A stretch of DNA of 64,000 nt from Candidatus Saccharibacteria bacterium oral taxon 488 (lineage in GTDB: Bacteria; Patescibacteriota; Saccharimonadia; Saccharimonadales; Saccharimonadaceae): the NCBI GenBank assembly GCA_013100805.1, contig CP040000.1, forward strand, positions 434,001-498,000, in the 5' to 3' direction. Position numbers and translations under genes: made by a program. Within the stretch, counting starts at the first letter, position 1; the number at the start of each line of letters is the position of its first letter. Shown here one piece after another: positions 41,065 through 49,197 of this stretch. The notes beneath the pieces are model-generated. The model searched no databases and was not told the origin of the DNA. It saw only the letters and a list, made by a program, of their open reading frames with translations.

Positions 41065-42402
41065 CTAAATCTCAAACGCCGCGTCATCATCGCCGTCGTA
41101 GCGCCGATCCTTGACCACGCTGATCATGCGCTCGAGGCTGACTTTTTGCTCGGTTGACTCGATGAGATTTTTGATCGTGTAAACACCCGAAGCGACTTCT
41201 TCCTCGCCAACAAACGCTACGAATGGGATGTTCTTTTTGAGCGCGGTTTTCAGCCGCTTGTCTAACTTACGCCCGCTGAAATCTAACTCGGCCCGCACCC
41301 CCTCGCTACGCAGCGTCCGCGCCAAAGTATCTGCACCACCTAGCGATGCCGCGTCCACCGCGATGATGTACACATCGGTATGCGTCGTTAGTTTTGGCAG
41401 TAAGTCATGCACCTCGAGGAACTGCTGCATGGTCGTCGCACCGAGCCCCACGCCGACCGTAGCGACCGGCTCGACACCAAATAGTCCGACCAGCCCATCA
41501 TAGCGCCCGCCGCCGAATAGCGCTCGATTATTCTCCGGCGAATTATCAAAAAACTCAAACACCGTGCCAGTATAATAATCCAGCCCGCGCATCAGCGTCA
41601 CGTCGAACATCGCATTGCCGATGCCTTTCTGACGCAGCAGGGTCATCACTTGACGAAGCTGCTGGACGCTCGGGCTATCCGCCAGCTCCTCCGGCAGATC
41701 ATCGACACTGCGCATGCTAATTAGCTGCGCCAACTTTGGCAGGCCCGCTTTGGCTTCTTCTGATCCAAAAATCTCGATGGCTTGCTCGCGGAAAGCTTCC
41801 GGCGAAATCTTATTCTTGCGATCAAGCAGCCGCGTCATCATCTGGGCGCCGATCACATCGAGGCCGAGAAACCTGCTCATCAACTGATTGATCAGCTGGC
41901 GATTATTCACCCGCACGGTAAACATGTCTTCGCGCGCACCAAAGTTCATGATGCTGCGGTAGCCAAACTCAATAATCTCTGCGTCTGCCCACGGCCCCTC
42001 CGCGCCAAACAAATCAGCATTCAGCTGCCAAAACTCGCGCTCCCGACCACGCTGCGGCCGCTCATAGCGCATAAAATTAGCGATAGAATACAGTCTCGCC
42101 GGCATAGGCAGTTCCTGACGCCGCCCGGCCACCATGCGGGAAATCGATGGTGTCATCTCTGGGCGAATCGCCACTTGACGGCCACCACGATCGGTGAATA
42201 GATACGTCTGCTCGCCCGCTAACTCCTGCCCTGACTTGGCGGTGTAAATATCCAGCGGCTCGAGCAAGGGTGCGCCATATTCCTCGTACCCAAAACTCTG
42301 CGCCGTGGCGTGCCACACCTTGAAGATATAGTTTTGCAGGCGCTTATCCTCCGGGAAATAATCGCGCGCACCCTTATAACTCTGAGTTGATAAATTGCTC
42401 AT
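41065..42402 (-). CDS. hisS: histidyl-tRNA synthetase
   Basis: 445 aa from the ATG at 42402 (MSNLSTQSYKGARDYFPED). Class II motif 2 is RYERPQRGREREFWQ, the His-specific loop is MRGLDYYTGTVFE, and GGGRYDGLVGLFG is motif 3-like; the C-terminal anticodon-binding domain ends in the IKNL/VSLERM region. A TTGAAA-17-CACAAT promoter (42413-42441) places the -10 only 10 nt upstream, so the leader would be almost absent. Confidence 0.95.
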   Translation of the reverse strand: MSNLSTQSYKGARDYFPEDKRLQNYIFKVWHATAQSFGYEEYGAPLLEPLDIYTAKSGQELAGEQTYLFTDRGGRQVAIRPEMTPSISRMVAGRRQELPMPARLYSIANFMRYERPQRGREREFWQLNADLFGAEGPWADAEIIEFGYRSIMNFGAREDMFTVRVNNRQLINQLMSRFLGLDVIGAQMMTRLLDRKNKISPEAFREQAIEIFGSEEAKAGLPKLAQLISMRSVDDLPEELADSPSVQQLRQVMTLLRQKGIGNAMFDVTLMRGLDYYTGTVFEFFDNSPENNRALFGGGRYDGLVGLFGVEPVATVGVGLGATTMQQFLEVHDLLPKLTTHTDVYIIAVDAASLGGADTLARTLRSEGVRAELDFSGRKLDKRLKTALKKNIPFVAFVGEEEVASGVYTIKNLIESTEQKVSLERMISVVKDRRYDGDDDAAFEI

Positions 42403-42471
42403 GGTTGCTTTTATTGTGGCACAGTGGGGCAGATTTTTCAATGATAAAGACGAACGAGAGCTTGAAGTATA

Positions 42472-42999
42472 TCAACCGAGCACATGCTGCTGCAGCCAGC
42501 AATACATCGCTACAGTCGCTGCTGCGCCGACATTGATGGAGCGGGTCGAGCCGAACTGTTCAATGGCAATAATTTTATCTGCCGCCTGCGCCATTTCCTC
42601 GGAAATTCCTGGGCCCTCTTGACCAAACACCAACACCGCTCGCTTTGGCAAAGTCGTCTCTGACATATTGACGCTGCCCAGGATATTGTCAATCGCGATA
42701 ATTTCTCTGTTTTCAGCCCGCATTAACTCGATAAACTCCGCCGTCGAACCGACATAATGCACGTGCAGATATTTATCCGTCATCATGGCACCGCGCTTGT
42801 TCCATTGCCGCCTGCCGATGACGTAAATCTGCCGCACCCCAAACGCATTGGCGCTCCGAACAATCGTCCCCATGTTAAAATCCCGCTCGGTGTTCTCGAG
42901 GGCAATCACCAAGCCGTGATCCTTGGCATCCAACTCTTTTATAATCTCCGCCTCGCTCCGACCTTTGAATTTGTCAATCACATTTCGCGTATCTTCCAT
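42472..42999 (-). CDS. SpoU-family RNA 2'-O-methyltransferase
   Basis: 175 aa from the ATG at 42999. SPOUT knot motifs are all present: ENTERDFNMGTIVRSANAFG (motif 1), VFGQEGPGIS (motif 2) and GSTRSINVGAAATVAMY (motif 3). The target is probably a tRNA or rRNA ribose; TrmH or TrmL cannot be told apart from sequence alone. A TACAAT box at 43007-43012 lies 7 nt before the ATG: leaderless type. Confidence 0.88.
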   Translation of the reverse strand: MEDTRNVIDKFKGRSEAEIIKELDAKDHGLVIALENTERDFNMGTIVRSANAFGVRQIYVIGRRQWNKRGAMMTDKYLHVHYVGSTAEFIELMRAENREIIAIDNILGSVNMSETTLPKRAVLVFGQEGPGISEEMAQAADKIIAIEQFGSTRSINVGAAATVAMYCWLQQHVLG

Positions 43000-43053
43000 C
43001 TCTGTTATTGTAGCAAATGGGGATGAAAAAACAGAAAAACTTGACAAAAATCA

Positions 43054-43082
43054 TTGACATTTTTTCATATAAGTGATATATA
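43054..43082 (+). promoter_or_regulatory. strong promoter of a small transcription unit
   Basis: TTGACA, a 17-nt spacer and TATATA. It starts a transcript with a leader of about 180 nt ahead of the 108-aa gene at 43270. Confidence 0.75.
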
Positions 43083-43133
43083 TATATCAGTTTTTGTTGA
43101 CATAAATTTGACTTATTGTCCAAAGGCGTTCAT

Positions 43134-43203
43134 TGACAAGCAGACGACACAAGGTGAGATTTTGCTTCTTTTATGGCAAGAGGCGCGAAACCTCATCTTG
43201 TGT
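43134..43203 (+). promoter_or_regulatory. structured leader
   Basis: The leader holds a 12-bp stem between 43147-43158 (ACACAAGGTGAG) and 43192-43203 (CTCATCTTGTGT), with one G-U pair. Just before it, TGACAAGCAGACG (43134-43146) is the exact reverse complement of 43664-43676 after the gene. Such structure upstream of a gene with its own terminator suggests post-transcriptional control; no known riboswitch class is recognised. Confidence 0.5.
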
Positions 43204-43269
43204 GTTATAGGATTGCACACGTCCATTTATCGGATGGCATGTCGCCAAAGATGCGGAGAAAGAGATACC

Positions 43270-43596
43270 ATGACTCACATGGTTAATATCGAGAACCTTT
43301 CGAATGCAGAGGTTCTCGCAATTCTTTTTAACAATTCCAGGCCCGTTGGTATGGGTATCTTCGCAGCTGCGCATGGCCCTCGAGAATTGAGCGTCGAGAT
43401 GGCGCAGTCGATCATCGACGAAAAAAAGAGGAGGGGTGGGAATATCTCCTTCGACTACCTCTTCGGGAGACCGTTGAAGGTGCTCCTCTCAAACGGACGG
43501 GAGCTGGACGCACAGCTCTACGACCGAGACAATGGAGGACCAGGAACCGCGGCGCAGCTCATTAATGAGCTGCGCAAGAAGAAGGGCTTGGCTTAG
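43270..43596 (+). CDS. small conserved-looking protein of unknown function
   Basis: 108 aa from the ATG at 43270 (MTHMVNIENLSNAEVLAILF), preceded by GGAGAAAG. The open frame continues upstream but that part looks non-coding. The C-terminal half has FDYLFGRPLKVLLSNGREL and LYDRDNGGPGTAAQLINEL, a pattern I associate from memory with small uncharacterised proteins of phages and Firmicutes; this needs a search. No signal peptide. It has its own promoter, structured leader, inverted repeats and terminator. Confidence 0.65.
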   Translation: MTHMVNIENLSNAEVLAILFNNSRPVGMGIFAAAHGPRELSVEMAQSIIDEKKRRGGNISFDYLFGRPLKVLLSNGRELDAQLYDRDNGGPGTAAQLINELRKKKGLA

Positions 43597-43604
43597 CGCC
43601 AGTC

Positions 43605-43682
43605 TAAGCATGACAAGTGAGCGGCGAAACACACATTGTCTCTCATCTGAGGCAACCCTATCCCGTCTGCTTGTCATGCTTA
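43605..43682 (+). repeat. 13-bp perfect inverted repeat downstream of the small gene
   Basis: TAAGCATGACAAG (43605-43617) and CTTGTCATGCTTA (43670-43682) are perfect inverted copies with 52 nt between them. The right arm partly overlaps the second inverted repeat (43664-43676) that pairs with 43134-43146, so two mutually exclusive pairings are possible. Confidence 0.6.
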
Positions 43683-43702
43683 CCATATATCTGCATAATA
43701 CC

Positions 43703-43725
43703 CCGAGGAGACATCCTCGGTTTTT
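43703..43725 (+). terminator. intrinsic terminator
   Basis: A CCGAGGA/TCCTCGG stem with the loop GACA followed by TTTTT. It closes the transcription unit that begins at 43054. Confidence 0.85.
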
Positions 43726-43773
43726 ATAGTCAAACAATATAAAACGATGAGCGCTGACTCATCGTATGATTCC

Positions 43774-43860
43774 TGGTGCGGATGAAAGGACTTGAACCTT
43801 CACGTACTTGCGTACACTAGCACCTGAAGCTAGCGCGTCTACCAATTCCGCCACATCCGC
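43774..43860 (-). tRNA. tRNA-Leu(CAG)
   Basis: 87 nt including an encoded CCA. Acceptor GCGGATG/CATCCGC, anticodon loop TTCAGGT within CTAGC/GCTAG, a long variable arm typical of type II tRNAs, and the T-loop GGTTCAAGTCC. Confidence 0.95.
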
Positions 43861-43920
43861 GTGACTACCGAGTATTATACACGACCGGCCGCTCCTCCGC
43901 AAGGAGTTTGCCTAGCCGTT

Positions 43921-45525
43921 TCAGCCCACCAGCCGGCACCAAGCATTTAACTCTTCTGCCAGCTGCTTCATCGGCACGGCAGTCTTGATACCCGGCGCGA
44001 GGATGCCTTTTGGATCAAAGATGTGCTTGATTTTTGCATACAGATCACGCTCCTCGGGCGTGAGTGTTGGCTGGACAAACGCAGCCTTGAGCCGACCTTC
44101 GCCGCCAAATCCCGCAAACGACCCTTCGTGGCTAGTCACGATCCGCACCATGTCCGAGCAGAGTTTGAGGATACGCTGGCGGTCACTGACCTTTTTGCTC
44201 GAGAACACCGGATAGCTATTGATCATGCCAGTCGTCGCGTCGATAAACAGCGGCATGGCCACGCCGTATTCTTTCTCGAGTGCACGCATCGACTTGATAA
44301 AGCCGTCCAGCTGTACGCCCGGCAGCCATATCCCCGAGAATACCTGCGGCACGATACCATGCTCATCGGCGGGATGCTCCGCCAAGGTCAACACCGAATG
44401 GAGTGTAAACACCTCTTTCATTTCCATGTTGCGTAGCTCGACCTGCACAGCCGTACCACCACGAAGCGCACGAAGCAACTTCTTAGCAGCCTTATTGCGT
44501 GCTCGGTCTGAAAATGCGTGAAAGAGCGCCACTACCACGCCACCGCGATAGCATTCTTTCGGCGCCCACGCTAGTTTCTTGCCCTGTGCCGCCGCCCGCG
44601 AAAAGAGCCGCCCGTCGATCAGCTCGACGGTCGAGGCGCCCACTTGCAGCGCCGTGTCGACCGCCGCCTGCGCTGCATTCATTGAACTATACGCCGCGCT
44701 CACCACGGTCAATTCCGGATGGATGAAGTCAGCCTTCATAATTAGTTCGCCGATGATACCGAGGCTGCCTTGAGCGCCGACAAACAGCGGCGTGAGGTCA
44801 AACGAGCCGTCGCGCTGCCGCACCTGAGCGATACTCGAAAAGCCAGCCATCTCTGGCGCGCTAGCATCAATCCGAGCGATCAGCGCTTCATTATCGGTTA
44901 TCAAATTATCCAGCTGCCGGTACAGTTCGCCCTCAAACGTTGCCAGGCCCTTTTTCTTGCTCAGCTCGCGCTTTGACAGCCGGCCGGTCTGCACGATATC
45001 GCCACTTGACAAGACAACTTCCATCTGGTGAATCGACTGGCTCAATAGACCATACGCCGAGGACAGCATGCCAGCCACTTCAGTACTAATTGCGCCGCCA
45101 ATCGTCCCATCCTCACCCGTCAATGAAATTTCCGGCAAGCCCAAGCCTTTATGCGTTGACAGAACCGCTTGCGCCGCTCTGTGAGAAATACCCGACTGGA
45201 GGTGAATCAACTGTTGTTTAGGGTCAATTCCGACGACATTATGCATATGCGCCGACATGTCGATGGCGATGCCACGCCCAATCGCCGCACCTGTACTGTC
45301 CGTGCCGCATCCACGCGCATACACTGGCAAGACGTGGCCTTTCTCCGCTAGCTGCGAACAAAACCGCAAAATCTTGCGCACATCACTCGTATCTGCTACT
45401 CGTGCGATCAACTCCGGCCGGCGCGCAAGCACGCTCCCGTCCCGCTGCGCATCCGCCAGAGCACCGTCATGCGTCACCACTTCACCCGTCAGATGTTCAT
45501 TCAAATACGTCGCAACCTTTTTCAT
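43921..45525 (-). CDS. FAD-binding oxidoreductase, GlcD/D-lactate dehydrogenase-like
   Basis: 534 aa from the ATG at 45525 (MKKVATYLNEH), preceded by AAAGGGGGAC. The PCMH-type FAD domain shows YARGCGTDSTGAAIG and GTIGGAISTEVAGMLSSAYG, and the C-terminal cap ends FDPKGILAPGIK, as in glycolate oxidase GlcD and D-lactate dehydrogenases. There is no iron-sulfur domain. It probably oxidises a 2-hydroxy acid; electron acceptor and substrate are unknown. It sits alone between two tRNA-Leu genes. Confidence 0.85.
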   Translation of the reverse strand: MKKVATYLNEHLTGEVVTHDGALADAQRDGSVLARRPELIARVADTSDVRKILRFCSQLAEKGHVLPVYARGCGTDSTGAAIGRGIAIDMSAHMHNVVGIDPKQQLIHLQSGISHRAAQAVLSTHKGLGLPEISLTGEDGTIGGAISTEVAGMLSSAYGLLSQSIHQMEVVLSSGDIVQTGRLSKRELSKKKGLATFEGELYRQLDNLITDNEALIARIDASAPEMAGFSSIAQVRQRDGSFDLTPLFVGAQGSLGIIGELIMKADFIHPELTVVSAAYSSMNAAQAAVDTALQVGASTVELIDGRLFSRAAAQGKKLAWAPKECYRGGVVVALFHAFSDRARNKAAKKLLRALRGGTAVQVELRNMEMKEVFTLHSVLTLAEHPADEHGIVPQVFSGIWLPGVQLDGFIKSMRALEKEYGVAMPLFIDATTGMINSYPVFSSKKVSDRQRILKLCSDMVRIVTSHEGSFAGFGGEGRLKAAFVQPTLTPEERDLYAKIKHIFDPKGILAPGIKTAVPMKQLAEELNAWCRLVG

Positions 45526-45583
45526 AGTCCCCCTTTTTCTGTTAATTTCATGATAGCACGGTCGAGGTGGAGCGTAAAGTGTA

Positions 45584-45612
45584 TTGCCTGGGCGCAGCGG
45601 GTCATGTATAAT
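45584..45612 (+). promoter_or_regulatory. promoter of the tRNA-Leu/tRNA-Val unit
   Basis: TTGCCT, a 17-nt spacer and TATAAT preceded by TG; the tRNA-Leu gene begins 53 nt after the -10. Confidence 0.65.
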
Positions 45613-45664
45613 TAAGGGGTGGATGCGCCTGACAACATGACGCACCTCCTTGACAAGTAGTTAT

Positions 45665-45749
45665 GCGGATGTGGTGGAATTGGTAGACACGCATGCCTTA
45701 GGAGCATGTGCCTCACGGCGTGAAGGTTCAAGTCCTTTCATCCGCACCA
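45665..45749 (+). tRNA. tRNA-Leu(TAG)
   Basis: 85 nt with an encoded CCA; anticodon loop CTTAGGA between CATGC and GCATG, long variable arm, and acceptor and T arms nearly identical to tRNA-Leu(CAG) 1.8 kb away. Confidence 0.95.
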
Positions 45750-45763
45750 AGGTTTTATTTTAT

Positions 45764-45840
45764 GGGAGATTAGCTCAGTTGGCTAGAGCGCACGATTCAC
45801 ATTCGTGAGGTCACAGGTTCGAGCCCTGTATTTCCCACCA
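45764..45840 (+). tRNA. tRNA-Val(CAC)
   Basis: 77 nt with an encoded CCA. Acceptor GGGAGAT/ATTTCCC, anticodon loop TTCACAT between CACGA and TCGTG, T-loop GGTTCGAGCCC. It lies 14 nt after tRNA-Leu(TAG) and is probably co-transcribed with it. Confidence 0.95.
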
Positions 45841-45849
45841 TTTGGTATT

Positions 45850-46320
45850 ATGCAAAAATTCAACAGTTTAGATAGCCGCCTCAACGAGATAACCAAGCGC
45901 CTTGATAGTATAGACCGACGGCTCGGTAGTCTCGAGAAAGATCAGGCTGAGTCTAAGTCAGCAACACAACACACCGTCCACTGCCTCAACCGCCACCCAG
46001 CGCCATGGACATTCGGTCAGCACCCAGACGACTACAAGGGCCCGGTTTGGATTCGAATTACTCCTGCTACCGGCAACGCCAACAAACCGCACACTGTTCG
46101 CATCCTCTGGGGCCAGTACTTATTTGAGCGAGAGCTATATATTCCTGACGGACCGCTCAGCCTGACTCATCACAAGACCAATCTTGGCTCAATCCCGCTG
46201 CAAATCAACGTCGAGCCAGCAGCTACCGTCACTGTCGGACAAGGCCCACCGCCTGATGAAGAGTGGATAAACATCGATGAGGGTTGGACGCGGTTGGCTG
46301 GGGTGCCGATTTATCAATAA
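45850..46320 (+). CDS. unknown protein with N-terminal coiled coil
   Basis: 156 aa from the ATG at 45850, only 9 nt after the CCA of tRNA-Val. Residues 5-38 form a heptad coiled coil (LDSRLNEITKRLDSIDRRLG), followed by a beta-rich domain (KGPVWIRITPATGN; VRILWGQYLFERELYIPDG) of about 100 residues. No signal peptide, no Shine-Dalgarno and no evident promoter: it may be read from the tRNA transcript after 3' processing. Function unknown. Confidence 0.65.
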   Translation: MQKFNSLDSRLNEITKRLDSIDRRLGSLEKDQAESKSATQHTVHCLNRHPAPWTFGQHPDDYKGPVWIRITPATGNANKPHTVRILWGQYLFERELYIPDGPLSLTHHKTNLGSIPLQINVEPAATVTVGQGPPPDEEWINIDEGWTRLAGVPIYQ

Positions 46321-46429
46321 GTATAGTGTTACATAATCCTTGATAGACCCACTTGATTTAAGATTAGGAATAGAGAGATATTTGCTTCTCTATGCTTGAT
46401 AAATATTTTTTATCCCTATAATAACCTGC

Positions 46430-47392
46430 ATGAGTGATTCTATGATAAACAACGCCAAAGGTATGCTGACAGGATTAGCGGTTGGCGATGCATTGGGGAT
46501 GGTGTCCGAATTTGAACAGCCCGGGACATTTCCATATGTTGATGAAATGAGAGCTGGCGGGCCGTTTAACCTACCGAAAGGATACTGGACGGACGACACA
46601 TCAATGGCACTTTGTCTAGCCGAAAGCCTGCTCAACAACGGAGGATATGATTCATATGATGTGATGGGCAATTTTACTCGGTGGCGCAATGAGGGATATT
46701 TAAGTTCCACCGGCTTTTGTTTTGACTGCGGCGGACAGATTCAAGCGGCTATTCGTGATTTTGAAAGCGATAAAAGTGCTTGGGTTGCTAAAGATACTCC
46801 ACGCACTGAGGCTGCTGGCAATGGTGCAATTATGCGATTAGCTCCGGTAGTGTTAGCGGCATTCAAGCATCGCTCAGAAAAAGATATCCTTGCCATGGTT
46901 CGTTTGTCGGCCAGAGAGACGCACTACTCATTTGAAGCAGAGGCTGGCGCTGAAGTTTTCGCTGCACTACTCATTCGAGCAATGAAAGCTAATGGAAATA
47001 AAACCAAAGTAGAAGACATTGATAGTCTAAGTACCAGTAACCTGTTTGATGATATTTGGCGGCGCGTTAGACAACCACAGGAGCTGAATACTAGCGGTTA
47101 TATCATTCATAGTTTACAGGTTGCGTGGTGGGCGTTTCAAACCTACGACTCGTTCAGAGATGGCATGCTAGCTGTCGTAAACCTCGGCGGTGATTCCGAT
47201 ACAAACGGTGCAATCTATGGACAGTTGGCGGGTGCATTTTATGGATATGAAGCAATCCCCACAACCTGGCGCCATGATTTATATGATGAGGCAAATATCA
47301 CAAAGAAGGCTGAGTTGCTATATTTGATGGATAGCTGTGAAATTTTAGTAAGTCGTTTTGAAATCGATAAGCTACCGCCCACTCGTCAATAA
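46430..47392 (+). CDS. ADP-ribosylglycohydrolase (DraG family)
   Basis: 320 aa. GLAVGDALGM, YWTDDTSMALCLAESL and the C-terminal NLGGDSDTNGAIYGQLAGA carry the Asp/Thr residues that bind the two Mg ions in DraG/ARH3 enzymes. It removes ADP-ribose from proteins or nucleic acids; the target is unknown. The -10 TATAAT (46417-46422) is 7 nt from the ATG, so it is leaderless type. The next gene (orn) has the same arrangement. Confidence 0.92.
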   Translation: MSDSMINNAKGMLTGLAVGDALGMVSEFEQPGTFPYVDEMRAGGPFNLPKGYWTDDTSMALCLAESLLNNGGYDSYDVMGNFTRWRNEGYLSSTGFCFDCGGQIQAAIRDFESDKSAWVAKDTPRTEAAGNGAIMRLAPVVLAAFKHRSEKDILAMVRLSARETHYSFEAEAGAEVFAALLIRAMKANGNKTKVEDIDSLSTSNLFDDIWRRVRQPQELNTSGYIIHSLQVAWWAFQTYDSFRDGMLAVVNLGGDSDTNGAIYGQLAGAFYGYEAIPTTWRHDLYDEANITKKAELLYLMDSCEILVSRFEIDKLPPTRQ

Positions 47393-47422
47393 ACCGCGTA
47401 AATTACGTGTATAATAAGTATC

Positions 47423-48004
47423 ATGGAGGCTACCGTGATCCCGTACGACCCACTTCCACCCGGCCTCTTTGTCTGGATGGATTTGGAGTATACGACGACC
47501 GATGTTGATACGGCGCGGATACTTGAAGTCGCGGCGATTATTACCAACCGCCAGTTGGAGCAAATCGGCGAGCCGTTTTCTTTAACCTGCAAGCCCGATG
47601 ACTTCTCTGGGCATTCTATGCCTGAATCAGTTGTCGATATGCACACGCGAAATGGCCTACTGGACGATGTCTCTGCATCAAAATATAACGAGGCCGCACT
47701 CGAAAAGCAAGCGCTCAACTGGCTACAGCAAACCGCAAATGATGCTGTTTTAATTCACTGCGGCTATTATCTGCAATGCGATCGCGAGATCCTCGCAAAG
47801 CGCATGCCCGCGCTGTACGAGCGTTTGGGATTCCGGCAACTTGACGTGCGCTGCGCTGAAGAAATGGCCGATACCTGGACGAGCCGGGGGCGATATCGAC
47901 GAACCAGCCGCCACAATCATCGCGCGCTTGGCGATGTGAGGGAGGCAATCCTGCTAGCTGGGAAGTACAAAGAGCGGTTTGTGCCCAAGATATCACTAAA
48001 CTAA
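47423..48004 (+). CDS. orn: oligoribonuclease-type DEDDh exonuclease
   Basis: 193 aa. The DEDDh residues are seen in WMDLEYTTTD (Asp, Glu), CGYYLQCDREILAKRMP (Asp) and HNHRALGDVREAI (His, Asp). It degrades 2-5-nt RNA (nanoRNA) to mononucleotides. TATAAT (47410-47415), preceded by TGTG, lies 7 nt before the ATG. Confidence 0.88.
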   Translation: MEATVIPYDPLPPGLFVWMDLEYTTTDVDTARILEVAAIITNRQLEQIGEPFSLTCKPDDFSGHSMPESVVDMHTRNGLLDDVSASKYNEAALEKQALNWLQQTANDAVLIHCGYYLQCDREILAKRMPALYERLGFRQLDVRCAEEMADTWTSRGRYRRTSRHNHRALGDVREAILLAGKYKERFVPKISLN

Positions 48005-48036
48005 ATAACTTCCATATTTCGAGGAGATATGAGAGT

Positions 48037-48588
48037 TTATATGTTTTCAGCTCCAGCAGCATAATCAATAAAAACAAACAGCCCAAGATCTTTGCCTATC
48101 AGTTTCTCGTACGATACTTCTCCACGTCTATCCATTGATCTTCTATTGCCATCCTGGTATGTCATGTCGATTATATCTGGTTCAAAATAATCACCCGTAA
48201 ATTGAGGAATATTCACTTCAAATCCATTATTTCTGGCTCTGGTAAAAGCCTGATCATCATTAGCTAATGGTAGCTCAAACATTATTTTACTTTCATGACC
48301 ACCCAAGATTCCAACGAGAAGAGGAACTGTACGGTTAGATGGATAAACTATATATACGTGAATTACAACATTACCGCTACCACTCGTAAAGTCCGCTATA
48401 CAAAATCGTCCCTCAATACGATCAACCTCACCTATATTGCTGTAACCAGAAATATCATCTCTTAGAAATATTACATCCTTTGAGAGCCAATAGATAGATG
48501 TTGATATGAGGTAGTTGGATTTATTATTTATAGCTTTTATGTCAAGTTTATTGTGACAATTTTTGATTATCGAGATGCTTAATTTCAT
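48037..48588 (-). CDS. AT-rich unknown protein
   Basis: 183 aa, AT-rich relative to its neighbours, suggesting recent acquisition. It reads as a beta-rich cytoplasmic protein (RFCIADFTSGSGNVVIHVYIVYP; MFELPLANDDQAFTRARNNG) without signal peptide or known motif. AAGGGGAAAT precedes the ATG. It is convergent with orn. Not recognised. Confidence 0.65.
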   Translation of the reverse strand: MKLSISIIKNCHNKLDIKAINNKSNYLISTSIYWLSKDVIFLRDDISGYSNIGEVDRIEGRFCIADFTSGSGNVVIHVYIVYPSNRTVPLLVGILGGHESKIMFELPLANDDQAFTRARNNGFEVNIPQFTGDYFEPDIIDMTYQDGNRRSMDRRGEVSYEKLIGKDLGLFVFIDYAAGAENI

Positions 48589-48804
48589 ATTTCCCCTTAA
48601 TATATATTAACACCATAACGATGTTTTAGGTTAATGGACCCTTGCCCCACCCCAACAGAAAAGGAGTACTTTATGCGGTGCGGTAGATAATTTGTATTGT
48701 GTTATACTAAAAGATACAAAACACTCTGCCCTCACAAAGAAAGGATTGTTTTATATACTCGAGTGTTGCATAATGGTTGTGTAATTAATCGAGGAGGAGG
48801 TGAT

Positions 48805-49044
48805 GTGAAAGAAGGTAGTCCAAAAGCAGGGGCTTTGTTTGATATCCATACACTAAAGTCAATTGAGGACATTGAGCCCGTGGATCGTCCTGCTGAAATG
48901 AGTAGGCTCGCAAAATTAATAGAGGAGGAGCTTGAGAAAGATCCGAGCATTCCTCGCGCTTTGGGTGAAGTCGCTTTTCGTGAGGGCGTTGATCGCGAGA
49001 CAATTTTACTAGGATATCGATACTCAACGCAAAAATCCGAGTAG
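48805..49044 (+). CDS. small unknown protein
   Basis: 79 aa from a GTG at 48805, chosen because GGAGGAGG lies just upstream; the open frame extends upstream without a good start. The protein is acidic and helical (MSRLAKLIEEELEKDPSIPR; VAFREGVDRETILLGYRY). An extended -10 (TGTTATACT) lies near 48705. No known domain. Confidence 0.6.
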   Translation: MKEGSPKAGALFDIHTLKSIEDIEPVDRPAEMSRLAKLIEEELEKDPSIPRALGEVAFREGVDRETILLGYRYSTQKSE

Positions 49045-49162
49045 AGTATACTTCGTTATCGTTTATCCCATCCCCTTAAGTTTTAATAGCTACACGCTCA
49101 ATTATATGTGTTCTAGCCTGGCTGTCAGTGGCAACTACACAAATTATGCTATAATTAGTATT

Positions 49163-49197
49163 GAGGAAGGTCTGCGTTAACATCAGACCATATTTTT
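49163..49197 (+). promoter_or_regulatory. hairpin between typA Shine-Dalgarno and start codon
   Basis: The Shine-Dalgarno GAGGAAGG (49163-49170) is about 31 nt from the ATG, too far for normal use, but a GGTCTG/CAGACC stem (49169-49174 with 49184-49189) lies between them. Folding it brings the Shine-Dalgarno to about 10 nt from the ATG. An extended -10 (TGCTATAAT, 49148-49155) starts the transcript just upstream. Confidence 0.5.

Noticed and set aside
43054..43269. N-terminal 72-residue extension of the 108-aa protein
   Set aside because: The region holds the promoter and the structured leader, and a Shine-Dalgarno precedes the ATG at 43270.
43774..45749. The two tRNA-Leu genes as element ends
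   Set aside because: They are inverted and share acceptor and T arms, but this is normal for isoacceptors and no mobility gene lies between them.
46340..46415. Possible terminator hairpins after the 156-aa gene
   Set aside because: ATAGAGA/TCTCTAT pairing is AT-rich with no clear U-tract directly after it; too weak to call.
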